A stretch of DNA of 14,630 nt from Gallionellales bacterium CG03_land_8_20_14_0_80_55_15 (GTDB lineage Bacteria; Pseudomonadota; Gammaproteobacteria; Burkholderiales; Gallionellaceae): positions 1 to 14,630 of the forward strand of contig PEUR01000210.1 in NCBI GenBank assembly GCA_002780675.1, read 5' to 3'. Under the pieces are notes generated by a model, which saw only the letters and a program-made list of their open reading frames with translations, made no database searches and was not told the DNA's origin. The translations under genes were made by a program, and so were the position numbers. Shown piece after piece: positions 1 to 6,623 of the stretch. Position 1 is the stretch's first letter. Every line of letters begins with the position of its first letter.

Positions 1-7
1 TTAAACC

Positions 8-646
8 ATGGCAAAGCAACAAACTGAAGAAGAATTGAACATCAAGCGCCGCGCTCGTCGCCGCCTGATAGGCTCGATTGCACTTGCGCTGGCGGTTGTG
101 GTGATACTGCCTATGGTGCTGGACAGCGAACCCAAACCTAGCGGACAGGATATTGAATTGCGTATTCCAAATGCCGACAAGGCGGGCGATTTTATTCCCG
201 GCATCGCGCCTTCTGCAGTGAATGAAGTGACTTCACTGGATGAGCAAAGCGCGCCTGTTGACGCATCTTCCGTTGCCGCCGCTACTACCGAGTCTGCGGT
301 AAAGTCTGTCGCAACGGTTGCCGCCGTGACGAGCAATAAGCCGACCACCATTGCCAAGCCGGTAGCAGTGATACCTCCTCCCATAATCGCCGCCCCCGCT
401 AAAGATAAGCCTGTGATATCAGCGGATGGCGCATATCTCCTGCAAGTAGGTGCGTTTGCTAATGCCGCGACGGCCGCGAATGAAGCCGATAAGCTGAAAG
501 CGTGGGGTTTCAAGGCTTATACCGAACAAATCAGCGGCACGACAAGGGTGCGCGTTGGGCCTTACGGGGATCGCAGCAAGGCGGATCAAGTGCGGATTCT
601 GTTGGAAAAGCACGGTCTGCATCCCGTTATCAAGACAGCTGAATGA
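8..646 (+). CDS. dedD: SPOR-domain membrane protein (DedD-like)
   Basis: Predicted 212-aa inner-membrane protein that binds septal peptidoglycan. Seen: a basic N-terminus (KRRARRR, residues 13-19), one hydrophobic segment at about 20-38, an Ala/Pro/Thr/Val-rich linker from about 65 to 135, and a C-terminal SPOR domain at about 143-209 containing LLQVGAF, an internal KLKAWGFKAY and the closing RVRVGPYGDRSKA motif. SPOR domains bind glycan strands lacking stem peptides at the division site, and the one-TM, linker, SPOR layout is that of DedD and related cell-division proteins. The stop overlaps the cvpA start (ATGA), so the two are translationally coupled. In betaproteobacteria this gene usually follows folC; the folC end would lie just left of the window. 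Start ATG at 8 is the only one giving the full anchor. The family is confident; the exact name DedD is by context. Confidence 0.88.
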   Translation: MAKQQTEEELNIKRRARRRLIGSIALALAVVVILPMVLDSEPKPSGQDIELRIPNADKAGDFIPGIAPSAVNEVTSLDEQSAPVDASSVAAATTESAVKSVATVAAVTSNKPTTIAKPVAVIPPPIIAAPAKDKPVISADGAYLLQVGAFANAATAANEADKLKAWGFKAYTEQISGTTRVRVGPYGDRSKADQVRILLEKHGLHPVIKTAE

Positions 647-1137
647 CGAGTTTTGATTATGCGGTGATAGGCATCACGCTGATCTCGCTGTTGCTGGGAT
701 GGTGGCGCGGCTTTATTCACGAGGCGTTGTCGCTGACGGGTTGGCCTGTGGCCTTCGTGTTAAGCAAATTGTATGCCGGTGAGATCGAGCATTGGTTGCC
801 CATCAATCAGGCGGAGACGCGAGTGATATTGGCATATGTGCTGGTATTCATTGTGGCGTTGCTGGGGTGGGGGGTGTTCGCCTGGCTCATATCCAGACTG
901 GTCAAGGCCGCCGGGCTGGGCGGCATGGATAGTGTGCTGGGCGGGTTATTTGGTTTGTTGCGCGGGGCGCTGGTGGTCTTGGTGCTGGTGTGGTTGGCGG
1001 GTTTTTCTGGCCTTCCCGAACAGGGGTTCTGGCGCAACGCGCAATTTAGCAGAACCGCAGAAGATGTCGCATTGCTGACCAAGGCGTGGCTGCCGGACAA
1101 TATCGCGCAGCATATGCGTTACAGAAATCGTCGTTAA
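643..1137 (+). CDS. cvpA: CvpA family membrane protein
   Basis: A 164-aa integral membrane protein. Hydrophobic segments lie at about residues 5-22, 30-45, 61-85 and 98-120, and the family signature is visible near the start (DYAVIGITLISLLLGWWRG) and in the central Gly-rich stretch GLGGMDSVLGGLFGLLRG (about 91-108). CvpA in E. coli is needed for colicin V production and lies directly upstream of purF, as here; its biochemical role is still unsettled, with links to envelope stress and bile resistance. The start ATG overlaps the previous stop by four bases, and purF begins 16 bases after its stop, so SPOR-cvpA-purF is probably one transcript. The length is normal for the family and no defect is visible. 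Confidence 0.93.
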   Translation: MTSFDYAVIGITLISLLLGWWRGFIHEALSLTGWPVAFVLSKLYAGEIEHWLPINQAETRVILAYVLVFIVALLGWGVFAWLISRLVKAAGLGGMDSVLGGLFGLLRGALVVLVLVWLAGFSGLPEQGFWRNAQFSRTAEDVALLTKAWLPDNIAQHMRYRNRR

Positions 1138-1153
1138 CTTTTAGGAAATTATT

Positions 1154-2680
1154 ATGTGTGGCATTCTCGGAGTGGTCTCGCATATACCGGCCAACCAGTT
1201 GTTGTATGACGGTTTGCAGGTACTACAGCATCGCGGTCAGGATGCCGCCGGCATTGCGACGATGGACGGTAACACCCTCCATTTGCACAAGGGTAATGGC
1301 CTGGTGCGCGACGTGTTCCGCACCCGCAACATGCGTGCCTTGCAGGGTAACGCGGGCATCGCTCATGTGCGTTATCCGACCGCCGGTTCCGCTGTGGATC
1401 ATAACGAGGCGCAGCCGTTTTATGTGAATTCGCCGTTCGGTATCGTACTCGGGCATAACGGCAATTTGACCAATGCCGAAGAGCTGAAAAAACAGTTGTT
1501 CGTGCAGGATTTGCGTCACGTCAATACCAATTCCGATTCCGAAGTGCTGCTCAACGTGCTGGCACATGAACTGCAATCCAAATCCAAGGGCTTGCGGCTG
1601 GACAAGACGGCCATTTTTGCCGCCGTGTCGGGCGTACACCAGCGTTGTCGTGGCGCATATGCGGTGGTGGCGATGATTGCCGGTTACGGCTTGGTGGCGT
1701 TCCGCGATATTTATGGAATTCGTCCGCTGGTCATCGGCATGTGTGATACCGATTGCGGTCCTGAATATTTGATCGCCTCGGAAAGTGTCGCGCTGGACAC
1801 CTTGGGGTTCAGGTTTCTGCGCGATGTCGAACCGGGTGAGGCGGTGTTCGTTGATTTGGAAGGAAAATTGCACAGCCAGCAGTGCAGTGACCGGCACAAA
1901 CTTAATTCCTGCATCTTTGAGTATGTTTATTTTGCCCGCCCCGATTCAGTCATAGACGGCGTGTCGGTGTACGAGTCGCGCCTCTATATGGGCGAATATC
2001 TGGCAGACAAACTGGCGCGCATCTGGCCGGATGTGAAAATTGATGTGGTTATTCCGATTCCCGATTCCAGTCGCCCCAGTGCGTTGCAATTGGCGAACCG
2101 CCTCAACATCCCGTTCCGCGAAGGCTTCGTCAAAAACCGCTACATCGGTCGCACTTTTATTATGCCCGGACAGGCGATGCGCAAGAAATCGGTGCGGCAA
2201 AAACTGAATGCCATCGGTATGGAATTCAAGGGTAAAAACGTGTTGCTGGTGGACGATTCCATCGTGCGAGGTACGACCAGCCGCGAAATCGTGCAAATGG
2301 CCAGGGATGCCGGCGCGTTGAAGGTGTATTTTGCCTCTGCTGCGCCGCCTGTGCGTTATCCCAATGTGTATGGTATTGACATGCCCAGCCGCGCGGAATT
2401 GATTGCGACTAACCGCAGCGACGAGGAAATTTGCCGCGAAATCGGTGCGGATGCGCTGATCTATCAGGATTTGGAAGATCTTAAATTGTCGGTGCGCAAG
2501 GCTAATCCTGCCATCGTGGATTTTGATGCCTCCTGTTTCGACGGCATCTACATCACTGGCGACATCACCCCACAATATCTGAATGCGATCGAGGCGCGGC
2601 GTAACGGCGAAAAGGATAACAAGCCGGAAGATGATGACCAGATGGAGCTGGAACTGGCGATGAGCGTCTCATCTATGTGA
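1154..2680 (+). CDS. purF: amidophosphoribosyltransferase
   Basis: First committed enzyme of purine synthesis: PRPP + glutamine gives 5-phosphoribosylamine, glutamate and pyrophosphate. The 508-aa protein starts MCGILGVV, so Cys2 becomes the N-terminal nucleophile of the Ntn-type glutaminase domain (about 2-230) after Met removal. The glutaminase motifs [10 protein letters not shown] and GHNGNLTN are present. The C-terminal phosphoribosyltransferase domain carries the PRPP loop [14 protein letters not shown] at 363-376. There is no propeptide before Cys2 and none of the C-terminal cysteines (CxxC) that hold a 4Fe-4S cluster in the Bacillus enzyme, so this is the E. coli type. AGGAAA at 1143-1148 is a usable ribosome site. 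The acidic tail after about 485 ([16 protein letters not shown]) is probably disordered. Expected feedback inhibition by AMP/GMP is family knowledge only. Confidence 0.98.
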   Translation: MCGILGVVSHIPANQLLYDGLQVLQHRGQDAAGIATMDGNTLHLHKGNGLVRDVFRTRNMRALQGNAGIAHVRYPTAGSAVDHNEAQPFYVNSPFGIVLGHNGNLTNAEELKKQLFVQDLRHVNTNSDSEVLLNVLAHELQSKSKGLRLDKTAIFAAVSGVHQRCRGAYAVVAMIAGYGLVAFRDIYGIRPLVIGMCDTDCGPEYLIASESVALDTLGFRFLRDVEPGEAVFVDLEGKLHSQQCSDRHKLNSCIFEYVYFARPDSVIDGVSVYESRLYMGEYLADKLARIWPDVKIDVVIPIPDSSRPSALQLANRLNIPFREGFVKNRYIGRTFIMPGQAMRKKSVRQKLNAIGMEFKGKNVLLVDDSIVRGTTSREIVQMARDAGALKVYFASAAPPVRYPNVYGIDMPSRAELIATNRSDEEICREIGADALIYQDLEDLKLSVRKANPAIVDFDASCFDGIYITGDITPQYLNAIEARRNGEKDNKPEDDDQMELELAMSVSSM

Positions 2681-2708
2681 GACAGTCGTAAGAAATAGGT
2701 TTTGTAGC

Positions 2709-2736
2709 TTGGGTTTGTCCTGAAGGGTAAACCCAA
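2709..2736 (+). repeat. stem-loop between purF and metZ
   Basis: An 8-bp perfect stem, TTGGGTTT (2709-2716) with AAACCCAA (2729-2736), encloses a 12-base loop in the 92-base gap between purF and metZ. No run of T follows, so it is not a standard intrinsic terminator. It could be a small dispersed repeat, an mRNA-stabilising hairpin or an attenuation element. I do not recognise a SAM riboswitch here. Confidence 0.5.
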
Positions 2737-2756
2737 CCTTGCCGATAGTATGAAGT

Positions 2757-2763
2757 AGAGGAG
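2757..2763 (+). promoter_or_regulatory. ribosome binding site of metZ
   Basis: AGAGGAG sits 9 bases before the metZ ATG. It is a strong Shine-Dalgarno match and fixes the start at 2773, showing that metZ has its own efficient translation start rather than depending on purF read-through. Confidence 0.75.
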
Positions 2764-2772
2764 TCTAAGCAA

Positions 2773-3948
2773 ATGCACGAAGAAAATTATCAACCTGACA
2801 CCTTGGGCATCCGTGCCGGAACCGTGCGTAGCCAGTTTGGCGAGCATTCCGAGGCGCTGTTTTTGACATCCAGTTTTGTTTTTGAGAGCGCAGCGCAAGC
2901 GGCGGCACGCTTTATCGGAGAAGAACCGGGCAATATTTACGCGCGTTTCACCAATCCCACCGTGACCATGTTTGAGCAGCGGCTGGCCGCGCTGGAAGGG
3001 GCGGAGCAATGTGTCGCCACCGCTTCCGGCATGGCGGCGATTTTGGCCTGCGTGATGGGCGTATTGAAGGCGGGCGACCACGTTGTGGCATCCGTCAGCC
3101 TGTTCGGCGCAACGGTCAACCTGTTCAACAACATTATCAGGAAATTCGGTATCGAGACGACCTATGTTTCCGCCAGCAACGTGGCCGAATGGCAGGCGGC
3201 AGTGCGTCCCAACACCCGGCTGTTCTTCCTGGAAACGCCGTCCAATCCACTCACCGAGATTTCCGACATCGCGGCCATTGCCGCCGTGGCCAAAAGTCGC
3301 GGTGTGCTGTTGGCGGTGGACAACTGTTTCTGCACGCCCATCCTGCAACGTCCGCTCGAATTGGGCGCAGACATCGTGATTCATTCCGCTACCAAGTATC
3401 TCGACGGGCAAGGCCGCGTGCTGGGCGGTGCGGTGCTGGGCAACAAAAAAACGCTGGAAGGGGTGTACGGTTTCCTGCGTACGGCGGGTCCCACCATGAG
3501 CGCGTTCAACGCCTGGATATTTCTGAAAGGCATGGAAACGCTGAAGCTGCGCATGGATGCGCATTCGGCGGCTGCCTTGCAACTGGCTCAATGGCTGGAA
3601 GCGCAGCCCAATGTGGTGCGGGTGTTTTATCCGGGCTTGCCCTCGCATCCGCAGCACGAACTGGCGATGCGCCAGCAAAAAACCGGCGGCGGCATCGTGG
3701 CGTTTGAAGTCAAGGGCGGCAAGGAAGCCGCCTGGCGCGTGATAGACAATACCAAAATGCTGTCCATTACCGCGAATCTGGGCGACACGCGCACCACCAT
3801 CTGCCATTCCGCCAGCACCACCCATGCGCGCATCAGTGCCGAGGCTCGCGCGGCGGCTGGCATCAGCGATGGCCTGATCCGCATCGGGGTGGGTCTGGAG
3901 GCGGTTTGCGATATTCAGAACGATTTGGCGCGGGGTTTGAACTGCTGA
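2773..3948 (+). CDS. metZ: O-succinylhomoserine sulfhydrylase
   Basis: PLP enzyme of the Cys/Met metabolism family (391 aa) that makes homocysteine directly from an acylated homoserine and sulfide, bypassing cystathionine. Seen: the substrate/cofactor loop YARFTNPTVTMFEQRLAALEG near residues 56-76, the phosphate-binding ATASGMAAI, the aspartate stretch LLAVDNCFCTP, and the PLP lysine K208 in SATKYLDGQGR. The C-terminal signature ITANLGDTRTTICHSASTTHAR is of the kind found in MetZ rather than MetB or MetC. A position just after purF is the normal betaproteobacterial arrangement. The start is set by a strong ribosome site, and the stop TGA overlaps the next start (TGATG). Use of succinyl rather than acetyl ester is inferred from the MetZ assignment and is not provable by reading. 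Confidence 0.93.
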   Translation: MHEENYQPDTLGIRAGTVRSQFGEHSEALFLTSSFVFESAAQAAARFIGEEPGNIYARFTNPTVTMFEQRLAALEGAEQCVATASGMAAILACVMGVLKAGDHVVASVSLFGATVNLFNNIIRKFGIETTYVSASNVAEWQAAVRPNTRLFFLETPSNPLTEISDIAAIAAVAKSRGVLLAVDNCFCTPILQRPLELGADIVIHSATKYLDGQGRVLGGAVLGNKKTLEGVYGFLRTAGPTMSAFNAWIFLKGMETLKLRMDAHSAAALQLAQWLEAQPNVVRVFYPGLPSHPQHELAMRQQKTGGGIVAFEVKGGKEAAWRVIDNTKMLSITANLGDTRTTICHSASTTHARISAEARAAAGISDGLIRIGVGLEAVCDIQNDLARGLNC

Positions 3949-4439
3949 TGGATATTCTCGCCGCGCAGCTGGGAGGCTTGCTCAAGTCGCATGGCTTGAT
4001 GCTGGCGACGGCGGAATCCTGCACCGGTGGCGGCGTGGCGCAGGCTGTCACCGCCGTGGCGGGCAGTTCGGCGTGGTTCGAGCGCGGCTTCGTGACTTAT
4101 TCCAATGTTTCCAAGCAGCAAATGCTGGGGGTTGAGCCAGCGACGCTGGCGCAACACGGCGCGGTATCCGAGGCGGTGGTGCGCGAAATGGTGGCGGGGG
4201 CATTGCGCAACAGCAACGCAGAAGTGGCGCTGGCGGTCAGCGGCATCGCGGGGCCTGAAGGCGGCACACCCGACAAGCCCGTCGGTACGGTATGGTTCGC
4301 CTGGGGAACAAAGTTCGGCGTGACGCATGTGCTACGCCAGCAAGTCGGCGGCGACCGTGCCGAAGTGCGCGCCCGGTCGGTGCGCATTGCGCTGCAAGGC
4401 ACGATTGATTTGCTGAACCAGCGTACCGAAATCGCTTAA
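3948..4439 (+). CDS. pncC: nicotinamide-nucleotide amidase (CinA C-terminal domain protein)
   Basis: Stand-alone CinA C-terminal domain of 163 aa. The family hydrolyses nicotinamide mononucleotide to nicotinate mononucleotide and ammonia, recycling pyridine nucleotides released by DNA ligase. The hallmark LATAESCTGG is at residues 19-28 (S24 in the ESCTGG motif is the likely catalytic serine), followed by GSSAWFERGFVTYSNVSK and the AVSGIAGPEGGTPDKPVGTVW block. Length agrees with E. coli PncC (165 aa). The frame stays open upstream to 3906, inside metZ, but ATG at 3948 overlaps the metZ stop and starts the family N-terminus properly, so I chose it. Lying ahead of recA is a common proteobacterial arrangement. 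The N-terminal MoCF-like domain of full CinA is absent. Confidence 0.93.
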   Translation: MDILAAQLGGLLKSHGLMLATAESCTGGGVAQAVTAVAGSSAWFERGFVTYSNVSKQQMLGVEPATLAQHGAVSEAVVREMVAGALRNSNAEVALAVSGIAGPEGGTPDKPVGTVWFAWGTKFGVTHVLRQQVGGDRAEVRARSVRIALQGTIDLLNQRTEIA

Positions 4440-4444
4440 ATATT

Positions 4445-4466
4445 CCTTCCCCCTTGCGGGGGAGGG
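4445..4466 (+). repeat. GC-rich hairpin 1 (REP-like)
   Basis: Arms 4445-4453 and 4458-4466 pair over nine positions (one G-U) around the tetraloop TTGC. It begins six bases after the pncC stop. It is followed by GTTAGGGTG (4466-4474), which recurs at 4586-4594. Hairpins of this CCCCC/GGGGG type followed by GGGTG are common dispersed repeats in proteobacterial genomes and may also end or stabilise the upstream transcript; there is no T run. Confidence 0.6.
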
Positions 4467-4498
4467 TTAGGGTGAAACTCGCACAGCGACGAACTGTA

Positions 4499-4521
4499 CC
4501 CCTCTCCCTTTGGGAGAGGGG
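4499..4521 (+). repeat. GC-rich hairpin 2 (REP-like)
   Basis: A perfect 10-bp stem, CCCCTCTCCC (4499-4508) with GGGAGAGGGG (4512-4521), around a TTT loop. It is followed by GGACGGGGGTGAAGG, echoing the tail of the first hairpin, so the two look like a tandem pair of one dispersed repeat family in the same orientation. Translating across it gives a Leu-Trp-Glu-Arg-Gly type false peptide. Confidence 0.65.
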
Positions 4522-4536
4522 GGACGGGGGTGAAGG

Positions 4537-4588
4537 AACGGGCATGGAGAGTTTCATCATCAGGGGTGTTTACTTTTCCATGCCCGTT
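4537..4588. repeat. 12-bp perfect inverted repeat upstream of recA
   Basis: AACGGGCATGGA (4537-4548) is the exact reverse complement of TCCATGCCCGTT (4577-4588), with 28 bases between. Three more G-U or A-U pairs can extend the stem inward. It directly follows hairpin 2. It could be a further repeat unit, a transcript hairpin or a protein-binding dyad; nothing in the sequence decides. Confidence 0.6.
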
Positions 4589-4606
4589 AGGGTGGAGGTA
4601 GAAACG

Positions 4607-4612
4607 TATAAT
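4607..4612 (+). promoter_or_regulatory. possible recA promoter (-10 TATAAT)
   Basis: A perfect TATAAT hexamer 127 bases before recA, at the point where the gap turns AT-rich. No good -35 stands at 16-18 bases upstream (CCGTTA at 17). A second candidate -10, CATAAT at 4704-4709, lies nearer the gene with a weak TGTTCA at 4681-4686, 17 bases upstream. Either or both could drive recA. Confidence 0.35.
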
Positions 4613-4667
4613 TTACCAACTCATTTTTGTATCATTTGCTCGCCAAACAGCAAGATTGTAAATTAAA

Positions 4668-4681
4668 AGAACGTTCGTTCT
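4668..4681. promoter_or_regulatory. candidate SOS operator: AGAAC-N4-GTTCT dyad
   Basis: AGAACGTTCGTTCT is an inverted repeat of AGAAC and GTTCT around four bases. It resembles the GAAC-N4-GTTC box bound by LexA (DinR) of Gram-positive bacteria. It sits 57 bases before recA, directly beside the weak -35 (4681-4686) of the nearer candidate promoter, which would suit repression. I find no CTGT-N8-ACAG box, the usual beta/gammaproteobacterial form, between 4440 and 4738. Operator function is inference. Confidence 0.45.
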
Positions 4682-4738
4682 GTTCAGATTCAATTCGGTA
4701 TGCCATAATCCGCGCACAATTTTTTAAGGAACAAGAAA

Positions 4739-5791
4739 ATGGATGAGAATAAAAGCAAGGCACTTTCGGCCGCGTTGAGCCAGATCGAAAAACAATTCGG
4801 CAAGGGTTCGATCATGCGCATGGGTGCTGGCGATGTGGCGAAGGATATTCAAGTGGTATCCACCGGTTCGCTGGGCCTGGACATCGCGCTGGGTGTGGGC
4901 GGTTTGCCGCGCGGGCGCGTGATCGAAATCTACGGCCCGGAATCGTCCGGCAAGACGACGCTCACCCTGCAAGTCATTGCCGAAATGCAAAAGCTCGGTG
5001 GCACGGCCGCTTTCATTGATGCGGAACACGCGCTTGATCCCCAATACGCGCAGAAGCTGGGCGTCAAGGTGGAAGACCTGCTCATTTCCCAGCCGGACAA
5101 CGGCGAACAAGCGCTGGAAATCACCGATATGCTGGTGCGTTCCGGTTCGGTGGATGTGGTGGTGATTGACTCCGTTGCCGCGCTGACACCCAAAGCCGAG
5201 ATCGAAGGCGAAATGGGCGATGCGCAAATGGGCTTGCACGCACGTTTGATGTCGCAAGCCTTGCGCAAATTGACTGCCAATATCAATCGTTCCAACACCA
5301 TGGTCATCTTCATCAACCAGATTCGCATGAAGATCGGCGTGATGTTCGGCAACCCCGAAACCACCACGGGCGGCAACGCGCTCAAGTTTTACGCCTCGGT
5401 GCGCATGGATATCCGCCGTATCGGTGCAATCAAGAAGGGCGACGAGGTGGTCGGCAACGAGACCCGCGTCAAAGTGGTCAAAAACAAGGTGGCTCCGCCT
5501 TTCCGCGAGGCATTCTTTGACATTCTGTACGGCGAAGGTATCTCGCGTGAGGGTGAAATCATAGACTTGGGCGTGCTGCACAAACTGGTCGAAAAAGCCG
5601 GTTCCTGGTATAGCTATAACGGCGAAAAAATCGGTCAGGGCAAAGACAATGCGCGCGAATTTTTGCGTTCCCGTCCCGAAATGGCGCGCGAAATCGAGAA
5701 CAAGATACGCACGATAGTCGGCGTGACACTGATAGATGCCGGACAGCCGCCTGTAGGCAAAGCGGATGCAAAGGCGAAGGCAGCCGAATAA
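4739..5791 (+). CDS. recA: recombinase A
   Basis: RecA (350 aa) forms filaments on single-stranded DNA, drives homologous strand exchange and acts as coprotease for LexA self-cleavage. Seen: N-terminal polymerisation helix ([20 protein letters not shown]), Walker A GPESSGKT at 66-73 with the same numbering as E. coli, Walker B ending at D144 (VVVIDS), and the loop 2 DNA-binding region [18 protein letters not shown] followed by [10 protein letters not shown]. The C-terminal tail is short and rich in Ala and Lys ([10 protein letters not shown]) rather than strongly acidic as in E. coli; that acidic tail restrains RecA, so regulation may differ. AAGGA at 4726-4730 is the ribosome site, 8 bases before ATG. 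recX follows after 18 bases. Confidence 0.99.
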   Translation: MDENKSKALSAALSQIEKQFGKGSIMRMGAGDVAKDIQVVSTGSLGLDIALGVGGLPRGRVIEIYGPESSGKTTLTLQVIAEMQKLGGTAAFIDAEHALDPQYAQKLGVKVEDLLISQPDNGEQALEITDMLVRSGSVDVVVIDSVAALTPKAEIEGEMGDAQMGLHARLMSQALRKLTANINRSNTMVIFINQIRMKIGVMFGNPETTTGGNALKFYASVRMDIRRIGAIKKGDEVVGNETRVKVVKNKVAPPFREAFFDILYGEGISREGEIIDLGVLHKLVEKAGSWYSYNGEKIGQGKDNAREFLRSRPEMAREIENKIRTIVGVTLIDAGQPPVGKADAKAKAAE

Positions 5792-5809
5792 CTTTGGCGG
5801 GACATCCAG

Positions 5810-6334
5810 GTGAGGGAAAAGCCTGAATTAACGCTGCGCACCCGCGCCTTGCAGTATCTGGCGCGGCGTGAATACAGCCGCGCCGAGTTGCGCGGCAAAT
5901 TATTGGCGCAGCTTCAAAAACAATCCATGCCTCCCGATGATGGCGGTTTTGAGCAATTGGCGGATGACGCGCCATCGTCTGATTGGGAAGTTTCGCTGCA
6001 CGAACTGGATGCCCTGCTGGATGATCTGATCGAACGCGGCTGGCTGTCGGATCGCCGCGCCGCCACACAGTTATTGCACGCCAGACGTGGCCGTTTCGGC
6101 ACGCAGCGCATCACCCACGAATTGCGCCAGAAAGGCATTCCTCTCGAACTGATCGAACAAGCCTTGCCCGGTTTGCAAGACAGTGAGCTGGCGGCCGCAC
6201 GCAGCGTGTGGCAGCGAAAATTCGGCAAACCACCGCAGGATGGCAAAGAAAAAGCCAGGCAAATGCGTTTTTTGCAATCGCGCGGCTTCGGTTTTGACGT
6301 GATTTTCAAGGTGTTGCACAGTGAGCTTGAATAA
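5810..6334 (+). CDS. recX: RecX regulatory protein
   Basis: RecX (174 aa; E. coli 166) binds RecA filaments and limits their growth and activity. The protein is built of three-helix repeats: ALQYLARREYSRAELRGKL near residues 12-30, LDDLIERGWLSDRRAATQLL with RRGRFGTQRITHELRQKGI in the middle, and the C-terminal RKFGKPPQD to FLQSRGFGFDVIFKVL. A loop of about 30 mostly polar residues (about 38-68) separates the first and second repeats. Translation probably starts at GTG 5810, with GGCGGGA seven bases upstream; no ATG start would retain the first helix. It lies 18 bases after the recA stop with no terminator between, so it is likely co-transcribed with recA. Confidence 0.93.
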   Translation: MREKPELTLRTRALQYLARREYSRAELRGKLLAQLQKQSMPPDDGGFEQLADDAPSSDWEVSLHELDALLDDLIERGWLSDRRAATQLLHARRGRFGTQRITHELRQKGIPLELIEQALPGLQDSELAAARSVWQRKFGKPPQDGKEKARQMRFLQSRGFGFDVIFKVLHSELE

Positions 6335-6347
6335 CGGGAAGTCTTGA

Positions 6348-6355
6348 TATCTTTA
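6348..6355. repeat. target-site duplication, left copy
   Basis: TATCTTTA, identical to positions 6499-6506, abuts the left inverted repeat of the 143-bp element. An 8-bp direct repeat exactly flanking inverted ends is the expected footprint of transposition. Confidence 0.7.
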
Positions 6356-6498
6356 GGCTATATCACAGTTAAATAGTGGTGGTCACGCAAGCCTTATGAA
6401 TACTAGGCAATGATAGCCACCATAAAAACGTAAGTTATTGATTATTAAAGACAATATAAATTATACATTTAATTTCAACAACTAACGATGACATAGCC
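6356..6498. mobile_element. MITE-like non-autonomous element
   Basis: A 143-bp AT-rich island between recX and the glycerate kinase. Its ends are imperfect inverted repeats: GGCTATATCACAGTTA on the left and, read on the other strand, GGCTATGTCATCGTTA on the right, agreeing at 13 of 16 positions. Both sides carry the identical octamer TATCTTTA. There is no room for a transposase, so it would be moved in trans. Inside, TGGTGG (6377-6382) and CCACCA (6417-6422) can pair around a smaller GCCT/AGGC stem. GG-starting ends with 8-bp duplications fit the IS1595 family among others (IS256 also makes 8-9 bp); the family is a guess. A weak promoter-like pair (TTGATT 6438-6443, TATACA 6462-6467, spacing 18) lies within and points toward the glycerate kinase. 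Confidence 0.68.
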
Positions 6499-6506
6499 TA
6501 TCTTTA
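6499..6506. repeat. target-site duplication, right copy
   Basis: TATCTTTA, identical to 6348-6355, directly follows the right inverted repeat of the element. Confidence 0.7.
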
Positions 6507-6623
6507 TCCCGGCTCCCGTACTGCGATACGGGGCAGGAATTTGCGCCCAGGCACATTGGTGTCAATAGCACGCGTGGATAGGGTGTGAAACGATCGAACA
6601 TCTGTTTGGCGGGGAGGATTGCG
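6507..6623. other. leader region before the glycerate kinase
   Basis: This is the rest of the 289-base gap between recX (stop 6334) and the kinase start. It returns to GC-rich sequence and contains a six-bp hairpin, CCCGTA (6515-6520) with TACGGG (6527-6532). I see no strong promoter and no recognisable gene. A minus-strand frame is open across it but looks like a shadow of the kinase gene. Confidence 0.4.
6611..6618 (+). promoter_or_regulatory. ribosome binding site of glycerate kinase
   Basis: GGGGAGGA ends 5 bases before ATG 6624. It favours that start over an in-frame GTG at 6585, which would add 13 residues with no family resemblance. Confidence 0.7.

Noticed and set aside
1223..2575. 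Long minus-strand frames across purF
   Set aside because: They lie wholly within purF, are low-complexity in His/Gln/Arg, and show no independent start signal.
1154..2680. Iron-sulfur type PurF
   Set aside because: The Bacillus-type propeptide and C-terminal CxxC ligands are absent; Cys2 directly follows the initiator Met.
2681..2772. SAM or other methionine riboswitch before metZ
   Set aside because: The gap is only 92 bases and holds one simple stem-loop, with none of the conserved junction elements I would expect.
2548..3825. A 425-codon open frame antisense to metZ and the purF end
   Set aside because: It mirrors metZ codon structure, is rich in His, Arg and Gly as expected of a GC-rich shadow frame, has no recognisable domain, and metZ is intact on the other strand.
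3906..3947. Upstream extension of pncC by 14 codons
   Set aside because: It would lie inside metZ and add residues foreign to the family; ATG 3948 overlapping the metZ stop is the normal coupled start.
4454..4666. A 70-codon + strand frame between pncC and recA
   Set aside because: It is the translation of the REP-like hairpins (LSLWERGDGGEG type peptide) and not a gene.
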